Source of the DNA: JAVSMW01 sp032027005
GTDB taxonomy: Bacteria > Bacillota > Thermincolia > Thermincolales > UBA2595
Direction of reading: 5' to 3'
Length of the DNA stretch: 64,000 nt
NCBI GenBank assembly: GCA_032027005.1
Contig: JAVSMW010000004.1
Span: forward strand, 56,196 to 120,195
The notes under the pieces: generated by a model
The model's input: the letters and a program-made list of their open reading frames with translations, nothing else
Databases searched by the model: none
What the model was told of the DNA's origin: nothing
Made by a program: the position numbers and the translations under genes
Shown: positions 60,058-64,000 of the stretch, piece after piece
Layout of the letters: each line of letters starts with the position of its first letter
Position numbering within the stretch: the first letter of the stretch is position 1

Positions 60058-60493
60058 CTAAAGACCTCCGTTGGAATTTATACTTATTTCATAGGCGACC
60101 ACCTCATTTTCGTTTTATAGATTCCCAGGGATTCTCCCTACCAGTCGAGGTTTTTACATGGCTTTTTGGCTTCCAGGCTAGTCAGCAACTTCAGTAAGCA
60201 AAACAAAGTTGCAGATTTTCTGGGATGCCGCCGATTTTATGTTAGTATAACAAAACCATCTGCCGGACACATTATTGGTCAGAACCAAAAATTCATAGAA
60301 ATAATTAAGCTAAATTATTGCCGGTAAACAATTCCGCTGAATAGAAATTCAATCTTATATTTAGTGTACGTATGTTTTTCCAAGCAGGCAATCCAAAAGG
60401 ATTTAATGGTATTAACCTGACCTTTAAAGGTTAAATTGAAGTCCTTTCTTAACTGTCCGATCACATAAATGAATATTTTATTTATAAATAGCA
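60058..60493. other. Leader and promoter region of the symporter operon
   Basis: 436 bases without a supportable gene. On the minus strand a ribosome-site-like GAGGTGGTC precedes a two-codon frame near 60110, and TTGGT-CAGA-ACCAA (60275-60288) is a small dyad next to a TATACT-like hexamer. No known riboswitch class is recognised. Confidence 0.35.
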
Positions 60494-60527
60494 CAAAAAA
60501 ATCTCTTCCCTGTCAGAAGGAAGAGAT
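60494..60527 (-). terminator. Terminator of the glycosyltransferase gene
   Basis: ATCTCTTCC (60501-60509) pairs with GGAAGAGAT (60519-60527) and the minus strand continues with a seven-T run. Confidence 0.88.
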
Positions 60528-60572
60528 CTAAAATGCAAAAGGATTCTGTTGTCTACGCTAATTTTGAATTCC

Positions 60573-61697
60573 TCATTTACCAGCCAGCTTCAAAACCTGC
60601 GCTGCAGCGGCTAATCCGGCCCCCGGCTTGCCCATGGCTTTGGCACTGACCGACATCCGGCGGTAGATGTCCGGGCTGCCAATGATTTTTTCTGCCAGCT
60701 GCGGAATTTCTCTGATATTACCGCCTTGTAACGCCGCTCCACCTTCCACCAGATACCTGGTGTTCCAGTACTCCTGACCGTAAAGCACGTCAAACAGGAT
60801 CATAGGTTTTCCGGCGGCTAGGCATTCGGATGTTGTTAAACCCCCTGGCTTGGTAACAACCAGATCGGCAGCCAGAATATATTCGTGCATATTGGCAATA
60901 TATCCGGCAATACGTATTTTTGACTCACCTTTAAAGCGCAGTGCCAGCTTTTTCGCCAAACCTGTATTGGTTCCGCAAACAACTATCACATTGCAGTCCA
61001 CACTTTGCACTACCATCTGCTGGGTTATCCCGCCCAGGTCACCCAGTCCCCAGCCTCCGCCGGCTACTAAGAGGAGAGGTTTTAATGGGTCAATTTGCAG
61101 GCGTCTTTTGACTTCAACCTGATTATGGTCCCGGTTGAACACCGGATCAATGGGAATTCCCGCAAAAGAGGCGGAAGCCGGTTTAAAACCAAATAGCCCA
61201 AAATTGTCCCGAAGTTTTTCGTCCCCAAAAATATAATGGTCCACATTTTGGTCCACCCAGAGGGCATGCAGGTCATAATCTGTAATGACCCCGGCCTGAG
61301 GGATACGGAGACCGCGATTTTTCAGCTCTGAAACAACTGAAGCCGGAAATGGATGTGTGCAGACAATGGCATGAGGGCTGAATTCTTCAATAATTAATCT
61401 GATTTTCTTAGCCAGCAGCAGGTGGAGGAGTTCTTTTGATTTTTTATTAGTCCGGTTAACCCGGCTGCTCTGGTAGAGTTTATGCCACATGTTGGGAAAT
61501 GAATTGATGAATTTCAGATAAGCTCCGGAAAATGCTCTTTTCACCCTGGGATAGCTCTGCTGGATACTGTCGGCGTGAACTACCCTGGCCGTCGGATCAA
61601 GCATCTTTATCCCCCCGGCCAGGGCCTGGGCCGCTCTTTGATGCCCCAAACCAAAGTGCTCGGAAAAAATCAATACTTTTTTACTCAGTCTCCCCAC
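60573..61697 (-). CDS. MGDG-synthase/UgtP-like glycolipid glycosyltransferase
   Basis: 374 residues, GT28/GT-B type. The N-terminal MGDG-synthase domain has the acceptor loop SEHFGLGHQRAAQAL (about 12-26), and the C-terminal nucleotide-sugar domain has VAGGGWGLG and KPGGLTTSECLAAGKPMI. It transfers glucose or galactose from UDP-sugar to diacylglycerol, making membrane glycolipids or the lipoteichoic anchor. The GTG at 61697 abuts GGGAGG rather closely; a TTG at 61673 is an alternative. Single gene with its own terminator. Confidence 0.85.
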   Translation of the reverse strand: MGRLSKKVLIFSEHFGLGHQRAAQALAGGIKMLDPTARVVHADSIQQSYPRVKRAFSGAYLKFINSFPNMWHKLYQSSRVNRTNKKSKELLHLLLAKKIRLIIEEFSPHAIVCTHPFPASVVSELKNRGLRIPQAGVITDYDLHALWVDQNVDHYIFGDEKLRDNFGLFGFKPASASFAGIPIDPVFNRDHNQVEVKRRLQIDPLKPLLLVAGGGWGLGDLGGITQQMVVQSVDCNVIVVCGTNTGLAKKLALRFKGESKIRIAGYIANMHEYILAADLVVTKPGGLTTSECLAAGKPMILFDVLYGQEYWNTRYLVEGGAALQGGNIREIPQLAEKIIGSPDIYRRMSVSAKAMGKPGAGLAAAAQVLKLAGK

Positions 61698-61843
61698 CTC
61701 CCGGATTATATGTTATTTGTTTTCGATTAGAGATGTGATAAGCATGTGAATTGATACCTATCGTATTATGTTAACTAATAATCCGGGGGTTGACAATGTT
61801 CAAAAGTACTATTAATTTGAGTTGAAGCCCGTTCTTTTAGGCA

Positions 61844-61908
61844 AAAGAAAAAAAGCCAGGCAGTCCAAAAAGGCGTTGATTACCAGGGCTTTTTTGGACC
61901 GCATGGCT
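61844..61908 (-). terminator. Long terminator hairpin downstream of the hsdR remnant
   Basis: AGCCAGGCAGTCCAAAAAGGC (61854 on) pairs with GCC-TTTTTTGGACCGCATGGCT; the minus strand ends in seven Ts. It ends an old minus-strand transcript, presumably that of the vanished restriction gene. Confidence 0.75.
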
Positions 61909-61972
61909 CATTGTATGCGTCTATTGGGGGTATCCCCCCTGCCTAGTTCATTCACAAGCAAATCGTTTTGAC

Positions 61973-62285
61973 TTATACCAATCCCAAATACTTCTCAAAA
62001 AATTTGAGAAGCTTGTCAATAATGCCCTGCTTCTTGACTGCACGACCACCGCTGTAAAAACGTGATACAGGCGGCATAATTTTATCAATGGCTGTGCCAG
62101 TAATTTTCAGCGCCCCGTCATGAAAAGCATTGTCTATGAAACGCCGTGTTTCTTCGGGCTTTAACTTCTCTTCTTCGATGATTGCCGTAATAATCCGCTT
62201 CTTTGCGCTCTTGCAAGAATTTGCGCCAATCATCATCCACCTTTGTCGATGTATTGACCTGTTTTATGAAGTGCTCGATGAACAT
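61973..62285 (-). pseudogene. 3' remnant of type I restriction enzyme R subunit (hsdR)
   Basis: The intact frame 61973-62236 encodes KPEETRRFIDNAFHDG, GTAIDKIMPPVSRF and a KKQGIIDKLLKFFEKY ending, which matches the last about 70 residues of HsdR proteins. Upstream, in another frame, an in-phase ATG at 62285 reads MFIEHFIKQ...WRKFLQERKEA, the preceding part of HsdR, so a one-base frameshift near 62205 separates the halves. The remaining about 900 residues of HsdR, and hsdM/hsdS, are absent. Non-functional. Confidence 0.65.
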
Positions 62286-62367
62286 GGCGTTACTAAATCA
62301 CTAATATTAAGCCTTTCGCCCTAAGGCAAAAAAATAGAAGTTACGCAATAACACGAAGTAATACGAG

Positions 62368-62401
62368 AAAAATTGCAGTTGTTTAGAACGATGTTTGACC
62401 G
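62368..62401. repeat. Imperfect direct repeat flanking the PIN module, left copy
   Basis: 34-base sequence beginning AAAAATTGCAG and ending ATGTTTGACCG; 28 of 34 bases match the copy at 63327-63360, so the pair brackets the toxin-antitoxin genes. Confidence 0.55.
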
Positions 62402-62416
62402 TTTTCTTTAAACAAG

Positions 62417-62449
62417 ACCAGCGGATAAAGAACCCGCTGGTTTTGTTTT
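62417..62449. terminator. Terminator-like hairpin at the end of the PIN module
   Basis: ACCAGCGG (62417-62424) pairs with CCGCTGGT (62434-62441); the T-rich run is on the plus-strand side, while the minus strand has only CTTGTTT, so it acts weakly for the module. Confidence 0.5.
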
Positions 62450-62667
62450 TATTTCTTTTCCCAATGTTTAATTGCTTTTTCATATACCTCGTCTAAATTC
62501 ATATCTTTATACAACTCATCTTGAATCTTAAGATAGTCCTGTTCACCTTGTTCAATCTGGTGAATAAATCTCAAAAATCCAGTGTAGCCAATTTCCCGGA
62601 TAAGTGCCTCGGACCCTTTTTCCATAATCTCTCTGTCAGTGTATTTAAACCGATCATTCAAGACCAT
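62449..62667 (-). CDS. Putative antitoxin partner of PIN toxin, 72 aa
   Basis: 72 residues of helical, charged sequence (ALIREIGYTGFLRFIHQIEQG), overlapping the end of the PIN gene by 14 bases. No DNA-binding motif is recognisable. Size, charge and overlap indicate that it is the antitoxin. Order is toxin first, which is the less common arrangement for PIN modules. Confidence 0.6.
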   Translation of the reverse strand: MVLNDRFKYTDREIMEKGSEALIREIGYTGFLRFIHQIEQGEQDYLKIQDELYKDMNLDEVYEKAIKHWEKK

Positions 62668-63130
62668 CAGTACTTAACTCCTTTCTCATGAAATCGACGG
62701 GATTCATGATTAATGTCTCACCAATTAATCTCATAATAAAATCTTCATTTTTATAAATATTCCTAATAAGCTTATCATCACACGTGATAAAATAGTTGCA
62801 CTTATTATTAACCGCACACGCCAAATGCAAAGCATCCTTAACTCGAATCTTAGATTTCTCCATTATTGATTTGGCTAAAGTCTTTATATCCTGATCAGGC
62901 CCAATAGTAGCAGAACATATTTGAGAAAGCTTCTTGATATAACTTTTACGATGCAAATATGGGTTGTCATTATTTTCATCTTCTAGCATGAATGACCAAC
63001 AAAGCTGATGTTGCCCTTCTTCAACAAGCTCAAATATCATATCAATTGCTATAGTTTCTAATTTTATTCTCAATTGATTCTGGTCATCAAATATTCTATT
63101 GTAAATATTCATATCGAAATAAATGTTCAT
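62654..63130 (-). CDS. PIN-domain ribonuclease toxin
   Basis: 158 residues of PIN fold: an Asp near the N-terminus in IYFDMNIYNR, the central acidic ELVEEG/LEDEN region and the C-terminal DALHLACAV...CNYFITCDDKLI, which supplies the remaining metal-binding acids. VapC-like proteins cleave tRNA or other RNAs when not bound by antitoxin. Translationally coupled with the 72-residue gene at 62449. Near other defence remnants. Confidence 0.8.
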   Translation of the reverse strand: MNIYFDMNIYNRIFDDQNQLRIKLETIAIDMIFELVEEGQHQLCWSFMLEDENNDNPYLHRKSYIKKLSQICSATIGPDQDIKTLAKSIMEKSKIRVKDALHLACAVNNKCNYFITCDDKLIRNIYKNEDFIMRLIGETLIMNPVDFMRKELSTDGLE

Positions 63131-63410
63131 TTCATACCACTCTTGTTACTCATTTAGTTAACTAATACAAATTATACCACAAAATATCGCAACTTATTGA
63201 TCAATGGAAGGAAAAATTGGCGGCCTTTTTAAATGTCCCGATCTGCTATTAAACAACTCATTTAATATTCTTTCAATTACTTCCTGAAGAATTGCCCAGC
63301 CCTGAAAGTATTGCCTATTTCCCGAAAAAAATTACAGTTAGTTAGAGCAATGTTTGAGCGGTATAGGCACTGGAGTATTTATGAGAATTACAATTTTTTG
63401 TAAACCCAAA
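63131..63410. other. Degraded region between PIN and HEPN genes
   Basis: Contains the right copy of the flanking repeat (63327-63360) and, on the minus strand, about 47 codons without a start (63196-63340, reading QYFQGWAILQEVIERIL...) that look like the C-terminal piece of a lost gene. Confidence 0.35.
63327..63360. repeat. Imperfect direct repeat flanking the PIN module, right copy
   Basis: 28/34 matches to 62368-62401, same orientation. Confidence 0.55.
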
Positions 63411-63911
63411 TTAATTATTATTTCCAACAGAAACAATAAATTCAGCCATTGTCATTGCTGAGTTTACAAGCAGTCTAGCATGGTGTTCAGCTATGTTTAT
63501 TCTTCTATTTCCTACCCCATGAGCATCGCTATTTGCATTACGCATTTCTGCAATTGATGAAACAATTTTTTCCAAACCTGAGAGTAATGAATTTATCCTT
63601 CTGTCTATGTCTTTATCTGTATGCATATTGTATAGCACTTTAACTTGTTTATACAATTTTCCTATATCCCCATATGCTGATGGTACTTCATTTTTCTTCT
63701 CAATAACATAACAAAATACTTCTTCAAGCAATGTCCTAGCTTTTGTAATAGCACTATCATAATTCTTGCTTATAACATCTTGCATTGCTCTATCCGATAT
63801 GTCTTTTATATAATCCCGGTCGATGTTTTTTACTGCAGGTGCTTCAATTTCAACTATACTATTTAGCGGAATTATTGAAAACTTTTTATTGCTGACAACT
63901 AATTTATGATT
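63411..63911 (-). CDS. Abi-C/HEPN-domain abortive-infection protein, 5'-truncated
   Basis: The first ATG in frame is at 63785 (124 residues), but coding character continues to 63911, where a TAG interrupts; the retained part therefore lacks its N-terminus or has an unusual start. The domain shows the HEPN RNase motif R-N-x5-H (RNANSDAHG) preceded by the LLEEVF helix and followed by HARLLVNSAMTMAEF, characteristic of the abortive-infection C-terminal family. HEPN proteins cut RNA during phage attack. Next to the hsdR and PIN remnants. Confidence 0.6.
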   Translation of the reverse strand, partial: NHKLVVSNKKFSIIPLNSIVEIEAPAVKNIDRDYIKDISDRAMQDVISKNYDSAITKARTLLEEVFCYVIEKKNEVPSAYGDIGKLYKQVKVLYNMHTDKDIDRRINSLLSGLEKIVSSIAEMRNANSDAHGVGNRRINIAEHHARLLVNSAMTMAEFIVSVGNNN

Positions 63912-64000
63912 CTACTGAAGAAAGTTTAGAAAACAATGGTCATTTTCTCGGTTGACTGCTTTTTCAAACAGTTATTTACCATCTTATGGAATCGCATGTT

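Overview
The window looks like part of a draft genome of a strictly anaerobic, spore-forming-type Firmicute of the Clostridia (Desulfotomaculum/Pelotomaculum-like Peptococcaceae). The reasons are strong purine-rich ribosome sites with ATG/GTG/TTG starts, the Firmicute neighbourhoods mltG-trmR-U32 peptidase and ireB-ruvX-DUF1292, an anaerobic nickel CO dehydrogenase, several molybdenum hydroxylases and PucR-type regulators. This placement is inference. No rRNA or tRNA was seen. Two single N bases (10246 and 14567) mark contig joins; one leaves a 92-base duplication, the other truncates a gene.

Layout. 1-5570: envelope genes (Tic20/DUF4870-like membrane protein, a 44-residue membrane peptide, HtrA protease, class B penicillin-binding protein, a polytopic membrane protein). 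5585-9199: a one-chain aldehyde-oxidoreductase-type Mo enzyme and a PHP phosphatase. 9307-20805: an apparent catabolic operon on the minus strand with a PEP-synthase-like enzyme split into two subunits as in phenylphosphate synthase, an SDR, two phytoene-desaturase-like flavoproteins and a small unknown protein. It lies beside a regulator whose N-terminal XylR/V4R sensor keeps the phenol-contact His and Trp and the zinc ligands of the MopR/DmpR family, but whose output is PucR-type. 21100-30917: housekeeping genes, interspersed with non-coding repeats and a structured-RNA candidate. 31432-36314: cysK, a CO dehydrogenase fused to an ABC substrate-binding protein, permease and ATPase. 36680-59982: a 23-kb island, all on the minus strand, of two three-subunit Mo hydroxylases with maturation genes (YqeB, XdhC, a MoeA-like protein, CoxD/E/G-like), an Old-Yellow-Enzyme-type reductase, a hydantoinase, a nitrilase-family amidase, an acyl-CoA ligase, a sodium symporter with its small subunit, and a PucR regulator. 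60573-64000: a glycolipid glycosyltransferase, then defence remnants (hsdR 3' end, PIN toxin module, HEPN/Abi-C protein).

How the genes fit together. The 36.7-60 kb island reads as uptake of an N-heterocycle (symporter), hydroxylation (Mo hydroxylases), ring reduction (OYE-type enzyme), hydrolytic ring opening (hydantoinase), release of ammonia from the amide (nitrilase family) and CoA activation. The 10-21 kb cluster reads as phenol-type aromatic activation by phosphorylation under a phenol-sensing regulator. Both are inferences from gene content. The most unusual single object is the CooS-substrate-binding-protein fusion at 33008-35371. It joins two neighbouring genes exactly where CooS should supply its last active-site cysteine, so it is either a natural deletion or an assembly error.
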